This document shows positions 43,191 through 52,090 of a stretch of 64,000 nucleotides of DNA, piece by piece. Under the pieces are notes generated by a model. That model saw nothing but the letters and a program-made list of their open reading frames with translations, was not told the DNA's origin and made no database searches. This stretch comes from Comamonadaceae bacterium. Its GTDB lineage: Bacteria; Pseudomonadota; Gammaproteobacteria; Burkholderiales; Burkholderiaceae_C. The translations under genes and the position numbers were made by a program. The DNA lies in contig JAAFIW010000001.1 in the NCBI GenBank assembly GCA_013297875.1, positions 186,001 to 250,000 of the forward strand. Reading direction: 5' to 3'. The stretch's first letter is position 1. Each line of letters opens with the position of its first letter.

Positions 43191-43245
43191 GATTTGCGCC
43201 ACTAGCCCATACAGAATCTGCTCAAACAGCTATCAATTGAGTAGC
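43191..43245 (+). repeat. Dispersed repeat, copy 13
   Basis: GATTTGCGCCACTAGCCC is followed by ATCTGCTCAAACAGCTATCA and ATTGAGTAGC. It lies between the hydrolase start and the end of the ABC ATPase gene. Confidence 0.8.
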
Positions 43246-43266
43246 TAAGTAGCGTATAGGGCGACA

Positions 43267-44256
43267 CTAAATCCGCTTTTCCTGCACCGCGTGGCAGGCA
43301 ATCTTCACGCCTCGAAACTCCAGCAACTGGGGCCGCTCGGCCTTGCAGCGCGCGTTGGCATGCGGGCAACGGGGGTGAAAGGTGCAGCCGGTGGGCGGGT
43401 TCAAGGGGTTGGGCACCTCGCCTTGCACAGGGGTGCGGGCGCGGCCGGTGTCGTGCATTTTGGGAATCGCATCCAGCAGCATCTTGGTGTAGGGGTGCTG
43501 CGGTGTGGCAAACAAATCCTGCTTGTTGGCCAGCTCGACCAGGCGACCCAAATACATCACGCCCACCTGGTCGCTCACGTGGCGCACCACGGCCAGGTTG
43601 TGCGAGATGAAAAGATACGTCAGGCCCTGCTGGCGTTGCAGGTCTTTCATGATGTTGAGCACCTGGGCCTGCACGCTCACGTCCAGCGCGCTGGTGGGCT
43701 CGTCGCAGACTAAAAACTCCGGTTGCGTGGCCAGCGCCCGGGCAATCGAGATGCGCTGGCGCTGGCCGCCGGAGAACTGGTGCGGGTACTTGGGGCCGTC
43801 CAGCGGGCTCAGGCCGACCGACTTGAGGAGCTCGCCCACACGGGCTTTGAGTTGCGCGGCGTCGGTGATGAGGCCATGCTCTTTGAGCGGTTCGCCCACG
43901 ATGTCTTCCACAATCCAGCGCGGATTCAGGCTGGCATAGGGGTCTTGAAAAATCATTTGAATGCGGCGGCGCAGCTTGCGGCCTTCAGGCGTTTTGAAGG
44001 CGGCGTGGGCGTCTTGCCCATCGAACGTGAAGCCGCCGCGTGTGGGCTCGTACAAGCCCACCAGCAGGCGGGCCACGGTGCTTTTGCCGCAGCCCGATTC
44101 TCCGACCAGTGCCAGGGTTTTGCCTTTTTCAATCTCAAAGCTCACGCCGTCAACCGCGTTGAGCAGCTGGCGCGGTTTTCGCTCAATCACGCGGTTGAGC
44201 CAGGGGGCGGACACATCGAATGTCTTTGCCAAATCGATAGCTTTGACGAGGCTCAT
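43267..44256 (-). CDS. Peptide-type ABC importer ATPase (OppF/DppF-like)
   Basis: This 329-residue ATPase has Walker A ALVGESGCGKSTVARLLVG, signature FSGGQRQRISIARAL, Walker B EFLVCDEPTSALD and the C-terminal four-Cys-type oligopeptide domain (PPTGCTFHPRCPHANARCKA). It powers uptake of peptides or related solutes as the second ATPase beside the OppD-like protein. Start ATG at 44256 overlaps the preceding gene's stop (ATGA). It is the last gene of the leftward importer operon. Confidence 0.93.
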   Translation of the reverse strand: MSLVKAIDLAKTFDVSAPWLNRVIERKPRQLLNAVDGVSFEIEKGKTLALVGESGCGKSTVARLLVGLYEPTRGGFTFDGQDAHAAFKTPEGRKLRRRIQMIFQDPYASLNPRWIVEDIVGEPLKEHGLITDAAQLKARVGELLKSVGLSPLDGPKYPHQFSGGQRQRISIARALATQPEFLVCDEPTSALDVSVQAQVLNIMKDLQRQQGLTYLFISHNLAVVRHVSDQVGVMYLGRLVELANKQDLFATPQHPYTKMLLDAIPKMHDTGRARTPVQGEVPNPLNPPTGCTFHPRCPHANARCKAERPQLLEFRGVKIACHAVQEKRI

Positions 44257-45221
44257 ACAGCCTCCTTGGCATGCAACCAGCAAGCCGCGCGGGTGGCGCC
44301 TGCAGCGAGCAAATCGGGTCGCTCCTGCTTGCAGCGCTCAAAGACTTTCGGGCACCGCGGGTTGTAGGCGCAACCTTTGGGAATGGCATTCAGGCGCGGC
44401 ATGGCTCCGTCAATTTGGTGCAGGCGCTCGCGGTCTTGGGTGATGTCGGGAATAGCCGCCATCAGGCCGGCGGTGTACGGATGCGCGGGGTGGTTGATGA
44501 CCTCGTGCACCGGACCAATTTCGGCCACGCGCCCGGCATAGAGCACGGCCACGCGGTCACAGGTTTCGGCGATCACGCCCATGTCGTGGGTGATCAGCAT
44601 CACAGCAGCGCCGCGGTCTTTGCAGATGTTTTTGAGCAGCGAAATGATCTGCGCCTGAATCGATACGTCAAGCGCGGTGGTGGGTTCGTCGGCCACGATG
44701 AGTTTGGGCTGCGCAGCCAGGGCCAGCGCAATCACCACCCGCTGGCGCATGCCGCCGGAAAACTGGTGCGGAAAATGGTCAATGCGTTCGGCAGCAGCGG
44801 GAATGCCGGTGTCTTCGAGCAGGCCAATCGCACGCTTGCGGGCCTCGGCGTCGTTGACTGGCAAGTGGGCTTGAATGGTTTCGGTCAGCTGCTTGCCGAT
44901 GCTGTACAGCGGGTTCAGCGAGGTCAGTGGGTCTTGAAAAATAGCCCCGATCTGACGGCCCCGAATATGGCGCATCTGCTCGTAAGGAAGGTTGTCAATG
45001 CGCTTGCCTTCCAGCACGATTTGCCCGCTTGCAATGCGGCCAGGCGGCTCCAGCAAGCCAATGATGGCCGCACCGGTAAGCGACTTGCCCGCACCCGACT
45101 CGCCCACCACGCCGAGAATTTCGCCGGGTGCAATCTCGAACGAAATGTCGTCCAACGCGCGCAGGGTTCCACGGCGGTTGGGGAATTCGACGACGAGGTT
45201 TTTGACTTGTAGAAGGCTCAT
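44253..45221 (-). CDS. Peptide-type ABC importer ATPase (OppD/DppD-like)
   Basis: This 322-residue ATPase has Walker [20 protein letters not shown], signature [15 protein letters not shown], Walker [14 protein letters not shown] and the switch His in [11 protein letters not shown]. The C-terminal [20 protein letters not shown] segment marks the dipeptide/oligopeptide family. It works with the OppF-like ATPase and the two permeases. A long inverted repeat lies upstream of it, between permease and ATPase genes, so expression of the ATPase pair may be separately tuned. Confidence 0.93.
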   Translation of the reverse strand: MSLLQVKNLVVEFPNRRGTLRALDDISFEIAPGEILGVVGESGAGKSLTGAAIIGLLEPPGRIASGQIVLEGKRIDNLPYEQMRHIRGRQIGAIFQDPLTSLNPLYSIGKQLTETIQAHLPVNDAEARKRAIGLLEDTGIPAAAERIDHFPHQFSGGMRQRVVIALALAAQPKLIVADEPTTALDVSIQAQIISLLKNICKDRGAAVMLITHDMGVIAETCDRVAVLYAGRVAEIGPVHEVINHPAHPYTAGLMAAIPDITQDRERLHQIDGAMPRLNAIPKGCAYNPRCPKVFERCKQERPDLLAAGATRAACWLHAKEAV

Positions 45222-45255
45222 GACGTTGTTTTTAGATAGACAGCGAATTCGGGGC

Positions 45256-45381
45256 GTTTTGAACGCAGAGGTCGCAAAAGTTACGCAGAGGACGCAGAGG
45301 GGCTGAAAAAAAATGATTGCTTTTTTTGGATTTCTTTTGCGGCCTCTGCGAAATCTCTGCGACCTCTGCGTTCAAAAAAAT
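45256..45381. repeat. Long inverted repeat element (copy 2) inside the ABC operon
   Basis: TTTTGAACGCAGAGGTCGCA on the left and GCGACCTCTGCGTTCAAAAA on the right are complementary, with further CGCAGAG/CTCTGCG blocks inside. Structure and sequence match the element at 18232-18359. It lies between oppC-like and oppD-like genes. Confidence 0.85.
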
Positions 45382-45387
45382 CTCGAC

Positions 45388-46335
45388 TTATCTCAGCCGC
45401 GGGTTCAACGCATCACGCAGCCAATCGCCCAGCAGGTTCACGCTGAGCGCGATGATGATGAGCATCAGGCCAGGGAACACGGTGATCCACCACTCGCCGG
45501 AGAACAAATAGTCGTTGCCGATGCGGATCAAGGTACCCAGCGACGGCGACGTGGGCGGTGCGCCCACGCCCAGGAACGACAGCGTGGCTTCGGTGATGAT
45601 GGCGGTGGCCACTTGAATGGTGGCCAGCACCAGCACCGGACCCATCACATTGGGCAGCACATGGCGAAACATGATGCGCAGCGGTGCCACGCCGGTGACG
45701 CGGGCGGCCTGCACGTATTCCTTGTTGCGCTCCACCATGGTGGTGCCGCGCACCGTGCGCGCGTATTGCACCCAACCGGTGAGCGTGATGGATACGATGA
45801 GCACACCAAATGCCAACGTGTCATGCGCATTGGGAAACAGCGCGCGGCCCACACCGGCAATCAGCAGCGCCACCAGAATCGGCGGGAACGACAGCATCAC
45901 GTCGCACAAGCGCATCAGCGCCGAGTCGATCCAACCACCACGAAAACCGGCCAGCAGGCCTAGCGCCACGCCAATCACCACCGACAGGATCACCGAGATG
46001 ATGCCCACCGTGAGCGAAATGCGCGCCCCGTACATCAGAGCCGACAAAATGTCGCGGCCCTGGTCGTCGGTGCCCAGCAGGTACTTGGTGGTGCCCTGCG
46101 CGCTCCACGCCGGTGGCAGCCGCGCGTCTGACAGCTCCAGCGTCTTCAAATCAAACGGGTTGTGCGGTGCCACCCAACCCGCAAACAGCGCGCAAAACAG
46201 GCAGACAAACGCCACCGCCGCCGCCACCATGGCCATGGGCGAGGTGCGAAAGCTGTAGCCCACATCGCTGTCAAACCAGCGGGCGATGAAGTTGCCGGGG
46301 GCTTTGCTAGCGGTGTTCACGGGTGCGTTACTCAT
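45388..46335 (-). CDS. Peptide-type ABC importer permease (OppC/DppC-like)
   Basis: This 315-residue permease has six or seven spans and the conserved permease loop (VRGTTMVERNKEYVQAARVTGVAPLRIMFRHVLPN), with LLGTDDQGRDILSALMYGAR after the first span. It forms the membrane channel with the OppB-like protein. The N-terminal APGNFIARWF... and SFLGVGAPPTSPSLGTL features are usual for the DppC group. It starts just after the binding-protein gene (8 bases) in the leftward order. Confidence 0.93.
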   Translation of the reverse strand: MSNAPVNTASKAPGNFIARWFDSDVGYSFRTSPMAMVAAAVAFVCLFCALFAGWVAPHNPFDLKTLELSDARLPPAWSAQGTTKYLLGTDDQGRDILSALMYGARISLTVGIISVILSVVIGVALGLLAGFRGGWIDSALMRLCDVMLSFPPILVALLIAGVGRALFPNAHDTLAFGVLIVSITLTGWVQYARTVRGTTMVERNKEYVQAARVTGVAPLRIMFRHVLPNVMGPVLVLATIQVATAIITEATLSFLGVGAPPTSPSLGTLIRIGNDYLFSGEWWITVFPGLMLIIIALSVNLLGDWLRDALNPRLR

Positions 46336-46342
46336 CGGTGGC

Positions 46343-47926
46343 TTACTTCTTCACGCTGAAATACTTGAACGGCATGAAGTTGTCGGCCAGTTGCACCAAA
46401 TCAACCTTTTTGCTCACGCCCCAGGCCAGTGCCTGCTGGTGGAGCGGCAGGTGCCCAATGTCGTCCTGGTGCAGCTTGAAGGCTTCCTTGATCATGTCGT
46501 TGCGCTTGGCTTTGTCGGTTTCCGACTGGATCTTCAAGGTCAACTCATCGACCTTGGGGTTGCAGTAGCTGCCCAGGTTGAACTGGCCCGAGCCTTTGTC
46601 GTCAACACAGCGCATCAGCGCATTGAGAGCGTTGTGCGAGTCGTAGGTGCCAGGGGTCCAGCCCAGCATGTAAAAGCTGGTGTCGCGACGCAAAATTTTG
46701 GGGAAGTAGGTGCCCTTGGTTTCGGCTTGCAGGTTTACCTTCACGTTGATGCGCGACAGGTTGGCCGCCACGGCCTCGCAAATCTGCCCGTCGTTCACAT
46801 AACGGTCGTTCGGGCAGTTCATGCTAATCTCAAAGCCTGCGGCATAACCGGCATCGGCCATCAGCTTCTTGGCCGCTTCCACGTCAAACGGAAAGCGTTT
46901 GTTCAGGTCGGCATTGAAGCCGTTGATGCCAGGGCCCACCATGATGGCGGTGGGGTTGGAGGCACCGCGCATCACGGTGCGCTTGATGCCTTCGATGTCG
47001 ATGGCCTGGTAGAAAGCCTGGCGCACGCGCTTGTCTTTGAACGGGTTTTTGCCTTTCACGCTGGAGTACAGCAACTCGTCGCGCTTTTGATCCATGCCCA
47101 AAAAAATGGTGCGCAGCTCGGCACCCGTCATGGCGCGGGCGTTGGCGCTGGCGTTCACGCGGGCAATGTCTTGCACCGGCACGGGCTCCATCACGTCAAT
47201 CTCTCCTGACAGCAAGGCGGCCACGCGGGTGGCGTCGTTGCCAATGGGCGTGAAGATCACCTCTGCTGCATTGCCTTCGACCTTGCCCCAGTAGTTGGCA
47301 TTTTTGGCGAACACGGTGCGCACATTGGGCTGGCGCTCACGCACACGGTACGGGCCGGTGCCATTGGCGCGGAAGCTGGCTGCGTTTTCAATGCCTTTGC
47401 GGCGATCGACCGGCTTGGTGGCCTGGTTGGTTTCGCACCACTTCTTGCTCATGATGTATACCAGCGAAATCACGTCGGGCAGGATGGGAAACGGCGCTTT
47501 GGTTTCAATGTCCACGGTGAGGTCGTTGACCTTGCGCACTTCCTTGATGTCGTTGGTGTAGCTGCGCATGTCGGAGCCGTCGCCCGCAGCGCGAGCGAAA
47601 CTGAACACCACGTCGTCCGCCGTAAAAGGTGTGCCGTCGTGAAACAGCACGCCTTTGCGCAGCTCGAAGCGCCACACGCTGGGCGAGGGCTGGCTGATGG
47701 TGGTGGCCAAGGCGGGTGCCAAGGTCAGGTCTTTGTTGCGACCTACCAGGGGCTCATACACATTGCCCGTCACCGATAACTGCAGGGATTCATTGAGCGA
47801 ATGCGGATCGAGCGACAGCGCATCGCCCTGGTTGGCCACCCGCACCGTTTGCGCAGCCACTCCTAAACTGATAGCTGCTCCAGCAATAAATACATGGGCT
47901 GCAAGCAGGTTTCGTTTGAAATTCAT
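46343..47926 (-). CDS. ABC importer substrate-binding protein 1 (SBP family 5)
   Basis: This protein of 527 residues has a signal peptide (about residues 1-26, cut after VAAQT-like AQ). The SBP family 5 layout follows: LSLDPHSLNESLQLSVTGNVYEPLV, LRKGVLFHDGTPFTADDVVFSFARA, RVRQAFYQAIDIEGI and a late CYSxxLN-like block. It captures the solute in the periplasm. Part of the signal peptide (HVFIAGAAISL) is encoded by a dispersed repeat. ATG at 47926 was chosen; another at 47929 precedes it. A second binding protein is encoded at 50338-51924. Confidence 0.9.
   Translation of the reverse strand: MNFKRNLLAAHVFIAGAAISLGVAAQTVRVANQGDALSLDPHSLNESLQLSVTGNVYEPLVGRNKDLTLAPALATTISQPSPSVWRFELRKGVLFHDGTPFTADDVVFSFARAAGDGSDMRSYTNDIKEVRKVNDLTVDIETKAPFPILPDVISLVYIMSKKWCETNQATKPVDRRKGIENAASFRANGTGPYRVRERQPNVRTVFAKNANYWGKVEGNAAEVIFTPIGNDATRVAALLSGEIDVMEPVPVQDIARVNASANARAMTGAELRTIFLGMDQKRDELLYSSVKGKNPFKDKRVRQAFYQAIDIEGIKRTVMRGASNPTAIMVGPGINGFNADLNKRFPFDVEAAKKLMADAGYAAGFEISMNCPNDRYVNDGQICEAVAANLSRINVKVNLQAETKGTYFPKILRRDTSFYMLGWTPGTYDSHNALNALMRCVDDKGSGQFNLGSYCNPKVDELTLKIQSETDKAKRNDMIKEAFKLHQDDIGHLPLHQQALAWGVSKKVDLVQLADNFMPFKYFSVKK
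47859..47900 (-). repeat. Dispersed repeat, copy 14, within a signal peptide
   Basis: ACTCCTAAACTGATAGCTGC continues as TCCAGCAATAAATACATGGG. It is translated in frame in the signal peptide of binding protein 1. Confidence 0.7.
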
Positions 47927-47959
47927 CATTTGCTCCTTTTCGGTAACGTAAATACAGGT

Positions 47960-49201
47960 TTAAAGCGGCGGCATGCCGCGCTCGACCAGGCTGGCGTGAA
48001 TAGCGCTGCCCAGCGGCAAAATATCGTCGTTGAAGTCGTAGTGGTTGTTGTGCAGGTAGCACCCGCCCTCACCCCCATCTATTCCATTTTTAAGTCCCTG
48101 CCCGATGCGCAGATAGGCGCCTGGTTTGGCTTGCAGCATGAACGAAAAGTCTTCAGCGCCCATGCTCAAGTCCATGTTGCGCACCACGTTGTCTGCGCCC
48201 ACCAAACCATCTAGTACCTCGGTGGCAAACAAAGCCTCGGCGGTGGAGTTGATGGTGGCGGGGTAAATGCGCTCGTAGTTCACAGCAGCCGTCGCACCAA
48301 AGCCCTGTGCCACGCCGCTGCACAGCTCGTGCAGGCGGCGCTCCAGCGTGTCTTGTATCTGAGGGTCAAAGCTGCGCACCGTGCCCACCAGCGTGGCGGT
48401 GCTGGGCACCACGCTCATCGCGCCCAGGTCACCGGCCTGCATGGCGCACAGGCTGATCACCGCCGAATCAATCGCCCGCACATTGCGCGACACAATGCTT
48501 TGCACCGCCGTGATGATGTGGCCCGCCACCAGCACCGGATCCACCGTCTGGTAGGCATGCGCACCGTGGCCGCCTTTGCCGGTAACGGTGATGGTGATGC
48601 GGTCAGCGGCCGCCATCATGGGGCCGGGGCAAATGCCCACCATGCCGGGCTGCAGGCCGGGCCAGTTGTGCATGGCATAGACCGAATCGACCGGGAAGCG
48701 CTCAAACAAGCCGTCTTGAATCATTTCGCGGGCACCGGCGTAGCCTTCTTCGCCGGGTTGAAAAATCAGCACCGCTGTGCCATCAAAGTTGCGGGTTTCA
48801 GCCAGGTAGCGGGCCGCGCCGATTAGCATGGCCGTGTGGCCGTCGTGGCCGCAGCCGTGCATCAAACCGGGCGTGGCCGAGCGCCAGCTGAATTCGTTTT
48901 TCTCGGTCATGGGCAGCGCGTCCATGTCGGCGCGCAGGCCCAGCATGCGGCCACTGTCGGTGCGCTTGCCTCTGATGAGGGCCACCACGCCGGTTTTGCC
49001 GATGCCGGTGTGCAGCTCATCTACACCACAAACCTTCAAGGCCTCCACCACACGGCCCGAGGTGTAGACCTCTTGAAAGCCCAGCTCGGGGTGGGCATGC
49101 AGGTCGCGGCGAAACGCGGTCAACTCCGGGTGAAACTGCGCGATGTGCGCAAAGGCGCGGCCATTGACCTGGTAGGCCTGCGGTCGTGTGGGCATCAACA
49201 T
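47960..49201 (-). CDS. M20-family amidohydrolase (hippurate hydrolase-like)
   Basis: This 413-residue metallohydrolase has metal ligands in HGCGHDGHTAMLIGAARYL and GEEGYAGAREMIQDGLFE, plus VYAMHNWPGLQPG and GKGGHGAHAYQTVDPV of the dimerisation domain. Members cleave N-acyl amino acids, hippurate or indole-acetyl-amino acids in the cytosol. It sits inside the ABC importer operon, overlapping the upstream permease stop (TGATG at 49203), so the imported solute may be an N-acylated or amide-linked amino acid. That link is inference. Confidence 0.92.
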   Translation of the reverse strand: MLMPTRPQAYQVNGRAFAHIAQFHPELTAFRRDLHAHPELGFQEVYTSGRVVEALKVCGVDELHTGIGKTGVVALIRGKRTDSGRMLGLRADMDALPMTEKNEFSWRSATPGLMHGCGHDGHTAMLIGAARYLAETRNFDGTAVLIFQPGEEGYAGAREMIQDGLFERFPVDSVYAMHNWPGLQPGMVGICPGPMMAAADRITITVTGKGGHGAHAYQTVDPVLVAGHIITAVQSIVSRNVRAIDSAVISLCAMQAGDLGAMSVVPSTATLVGTVRSFDPQIQDTLERRLHELCSGVAQGFGATAAVNYERIYPATINSTAEALFATEVLDGLVGADNVVRNMDLSMGAEDFSFMLQAKPGAYLRIGQGLKNGIDGGEGGCYLHNNHYDFNDDILPLGSAIHASLVERGMPPL

Positions 49202-50181
49202 CAATGCCCCCCTGCCTTGCCCACACGCAGCCTCGGATCGACAGCAAAGTACAGCAAGTCCACGATCAGGTTGATCACCACAAAAATCAGCGCAATTAAG
49301 CAAAGGTAAGCGGCCATCACCGGAATGTCGGCAAAGGTAACGGCCTGGATGAACAGCAGCCCCATACCCGGCCATTGGAAAACGGTTTCGGTAATGATGG
49401 CAAACGCAATCAGTCCGCCCAGTTGCAAGCCGGTAATCGTCATTACCGGCACCAGGGTATTTTTCAACGCGTGGCCAAAGTGAATGGCCCGATTGGACAG
49501 GCCACGGGCACGGGCAAACTTGATGTAATCGGTACGCAGCACCTCCAGCATTTCGGCCCGCACCAAACGCATGATGAGCGTCAGCTGGAAAATGGCCAGC
49601 GTGACCGCCGGCAGTACGATGTGGTGCCACCCTTTGGCAGTGAGCAGGCCGCTGCTCCACCAGCCAAACTGAACCGTATCACCCCGGCCAAAGCTTGGAA
49701 ACCAGCCCAGGCCCACGGCGAACAGCAGAATGAGCAGGATGCCGATGAGGAAGGTGGGCAGTGATACCCCCAGCAACGATATCGTCATGAACACTTGGCT
49801 TAAAAAGGTGCCCCGACGCAGCGCCGCATAAACACCCATCGGAATACCAACAGCCAGTGCCAGCAGCGCTGCTATGAACGCCAGCTCCAGCGTGGCCGGA
49901 AACCGCTCGGCAATTAAACGCGAGACCTTGGCCCCCTGTCGCAGGCTCAGCCCAAACTCCCCTTGAACGGCATTGAACAGGAAATGCCAGAACTGCACGA
50001 AAAAGGGCTTGTCCAGCCCCAGATCAGCCCGCAACTCCCTGATTTGCTGCGGCGTGGCGTCTTGCCCCAACAAAAACACCACAGGGTCGCCCACGTACTG
50101 GAACAGCAAAAAGGCAATAAAAGCAACCGTGACCATGACGATCACAGCTTGCAAAAGACGTTGGATGATGAAGGCAAACAT
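49201..50181 (-). CDS. Peptide-type ABC importer permease (OppB/DppB-like)
   Basis: This 326-residue permease has an N-terminal span (RLLQAVIVMVTVAFIAFLLF), then VVFLLGQDATPQQIRELRADLGLDKP, and the inner-membrane loop (MRLVRAEMLEVLRTDYIKFARARGLS). It is the partner of the OppC-like permease. The gene order is unusual: the amidohydrolase and binding protein 1 lie between the two permease genes. A terminator-like hairpin precedes it at 50293, separating it from binding protein 2. Ends with TGATG overlap to the amidohydrolase. Confidence 0.93.
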   Translation of the reverse strand: MFAFIIQRLLQAVIVMVTVAFIAFLLFQYVGDPVVFLLGQDATPQQIRELRADLGLDKPFFVQFWHFLFNAVQGEFGLSLRQGAKVSRLIAERFPATLELAFIAALLALAVGIPMGVYAALRRGTFLSQVFMTISLLGVSLPTFLIGILLILLFAVGLGWFPSFGRGDTVQFGWWSSGLLTAKGWHHIVLPAVTLAIFQLTLIMRLVRAEMLEVLRTDYIKFARARGLSNRAIHFGHALKNTLVPVMTITGLQLGGLIAFAIITETVFQWPGMGLLFIQAVTFADIPVMAAYLCLIALIFVVINLIVDLLYFAVDPRLRVGKAGGH

Positions 50182-50292
50182 GTATTTGGTTCGAAGCGCT
50201 TAGCCATACTAGTCGAGCAAAAGGCGTGCCGTTAGCGGGTTTTCTTGGGTGGTGTCCTTTGGAAGACCTACCGCAGTACGGCTTCAGCAAAC

Positions 50293-50322
50293 AAAAAGGG
50301 GCTTTTAGCCCCCTTTTTGAAA
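50293..50322 (-). terminator. Terminator after binding protein 2
   Basis: AAAAAGGGGCT and AGCCCCCTTTTT form a stem around TTT, with A/T runs on both sides. It lies 15 bases after the end of the binding protein 2 gene and upstream of the permease gene. Confidence 0.8.
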
Positions 50323-50337
50323 ACAGTCTTTTACCGA

Positions 50338-51924
50338 CTAATTGACCTTGATCAAACGCCAATCCAAACGGTTGTCTGCACGGTGCACCACATCGATGTT
50401 TTTCTTCATGGCCCAAGGGATGATCTGGTTGTGCAGCGGAATATGCGAGACGGTTTCATGCGACAAGGCCAAGCCCTCAGTGAGCAGCCGGTTGCGCACC
50501 GGCAGGTCGGTTTCGCTCTTGATACGGTCCACCACATAGTCCATGCGCTGGTTGCTGTAACGGCCTACGTTGTAATTGCCGTCACCACCTGCACCCACAG
50601 TGCGCGTGAGGGACTGTAGGCTGTACAGCGCATCAAAGGTGGGCACACCCCAGCCCAGCATGTAAATACTGGCCTCATAGCGTTGAATCATGGGGAAATA
50701 GGTTACCAGCGGTAATGTGCGCAGCTTTGCTTTCACACCCACTTTGGCCCACATGCTGGTAATGGCTTGGCAGATTTCTTCGTCGTTGATGTAGCGGTTG
50801 TTGGGGCAAGCAAAGTCGACCTCAAAGCCTTGCGGATAGCCCGCTTCGGTCAACTGCTTTTTGGACGCTTCGGGGTCATAGGGCCAGCGTTTGTGTACCG
50901 ATTCGGTCCAACCTGCGACTTGGGGAGCCACCAAGGCACCTGTGGGTTGGCTCAGGCCGCGCATCGTCACTTTATTGATGGTTTCGATGTCAATTGCCTG
51001 GTAGAGGGCTTTGCGAACAAGCAGGTCTTTGAGTGGATTTTTACCTTTAACGTTGGAGCCGACCAGCTCTTCGCGGAATTGATCCATACCCAGGAAGATG
51101 GTGCGGTTTTCCACGCCATCCATCACCTTCAGATTGCCGCCTGAGCGCAGACGTGCCAAATCTTGTGGGCTCGGATCCAGCATGAAGTCGATCTCGCCAG
51201 ACAGCAACGCAGCAACGCGGGTGGCCTCAGATTTGATTGGCGTGTAGATGATTTCGGTGACATTGGTCGGCTGGTTGCCCCAGTAGTTGGGGTTTTTGAT
51301 CAGTACCAGCTTCTGGTCGGGCTGCCACTCCTTGACCATGTAGGGGCCGGTGCCCATGGCATTGCGGTGGGCAAAGCTCTCGTCTTTGGTTTTGATGTCT
51401 TTGGGCTCGACCGAGTTGTTCTTCTCAGCCCAGGCGCGGCTCATGATGCGCAGTTCTGTCAACTGGTTGAGCAGCACCGGGTTGGGGCCTTTCATCATGA
51501 TGTCAATGGTGGTGTCATTGACCTTCACGGCTTTGTCTATGCCTTGGGTATAGACGCTGTAGTTCGAGGTCTTGGCCATGGCGCGCGTCAGCGAATACAC
51601 AACGTCGTCGGCCGTCAGGGCCGAACCATCGCTGAATTTGACGCCCGCCCGCAGGGTGAAACGCACCTGAGTCGGCGACACATCACGCCAGCTGGTCGCC
51701 AGTTGAGGCTCGACTTTGAAAGTGTTGCTGTTGTAGTAAACCAATGCGTCGTAGATCGCCGCATGAACGCCGTTACCCAGCGCGTTGTTTTGTGAATGAA
51801 TGTCCAAGGTCGGAATATCGCTGGCGCTGGACCATTTGAAGGGCTTAGCCTGCAGCGCTGGCGCTACAGCCAATGCGATCAGCGTGATGGCGGCGGCAGA
51901 AAGTGCGGTGAAGTGGAGCTTCAT
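50338..51924 (-). CDS. ABC importer substrate-binding protein 2 (SBP family 5)
   Basis: This 528-residue protein has a signal peptide (MKLHFTALSAAAITLIALAVAPALQA). The family pattern follows: WSSASDIPTLDIHSQNNALG, LRAGVKFSDGSALTADDVVYSLTRA, VRKALYQAIDIETIN, and a late SYLLQ-like region. It is similar in layout to binding protein 1 but clearly diverged. Having two binding proteins for one permease set suggests two related solutes. It is transcribed apart from the rest, as a terminator follows it. ATG at 51924 (MKLHFT) was chosen; the longer frame is not needed. Confidence 0.92.
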   Translation of the reverse strand: MKLHFTALSAAAITLIALAVAPALQAKPFKWSSASDIPTLDIHSQNNALGNGVHAAIYDALVYYNSNTFKVEPQLATSWRDVSPTQVRFTLRAGVKFSDGSALTADDVVYSLTRAMAKTSNYSVYTQGIDKAVKVNDTTIDIMMKGPNPVLLNQLTELRIMSRAWAEKNNSVEPKDIKTKDESFAHRNAMGTGPYMVKEWQPDQKLVLIKNPNYWGNQPTNVTEIIYTPIKSEATRVAALLSGEIDFMLDPSPQDLARLRSGGNLKVMDGVENRTIFLGMDQFREELVGSNVKGKNPLKDLLVRKALYQAIDIETINKVTMRGLSQPTGALVAPQVAGWTESVHKRWPYDPEASKKQLTEAGYPQGFEVDFACPNNRYINDEEICQAITSMWAKVGVKAKLRTLPLVTYFPMIQRYEASIYMLGWGVPTFDALYSLQSLTRTVGAGGDGNYNVGRYSNQRMDYVVDRIKSETDLPVRNRLLTEGLALSHETVSHIPLHNQIIPWAMKKNIDVVHRADNRLDWRLIKVN

Positions 51925-52060
51925 GGGGTACCTCGGTGAGTCAGTGATGACATCACTATGCAACAAGCGCGCCTGCGTCGTCAAAAGGGGTTTCCCGCAA
52001 GGGTTGTTGCTTGGGAGACAAGCAAGAATTAATCATCAAATTAGCCGCACGTGCTGCGCA

Positions 52061-52090
52061 GCTGAGCCCGAGAAGCTATCTATTTGATAG
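52061..52090 (+). repeat. Dispersed repeat, degenerate partial copy 15
   Basis: GCTGAGCCCGAGAAGCTATC continues as TATTTGATAG. Only the right part resembles the family. It contains the stop of the DUF3047 gene. Confidence 0.4.
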
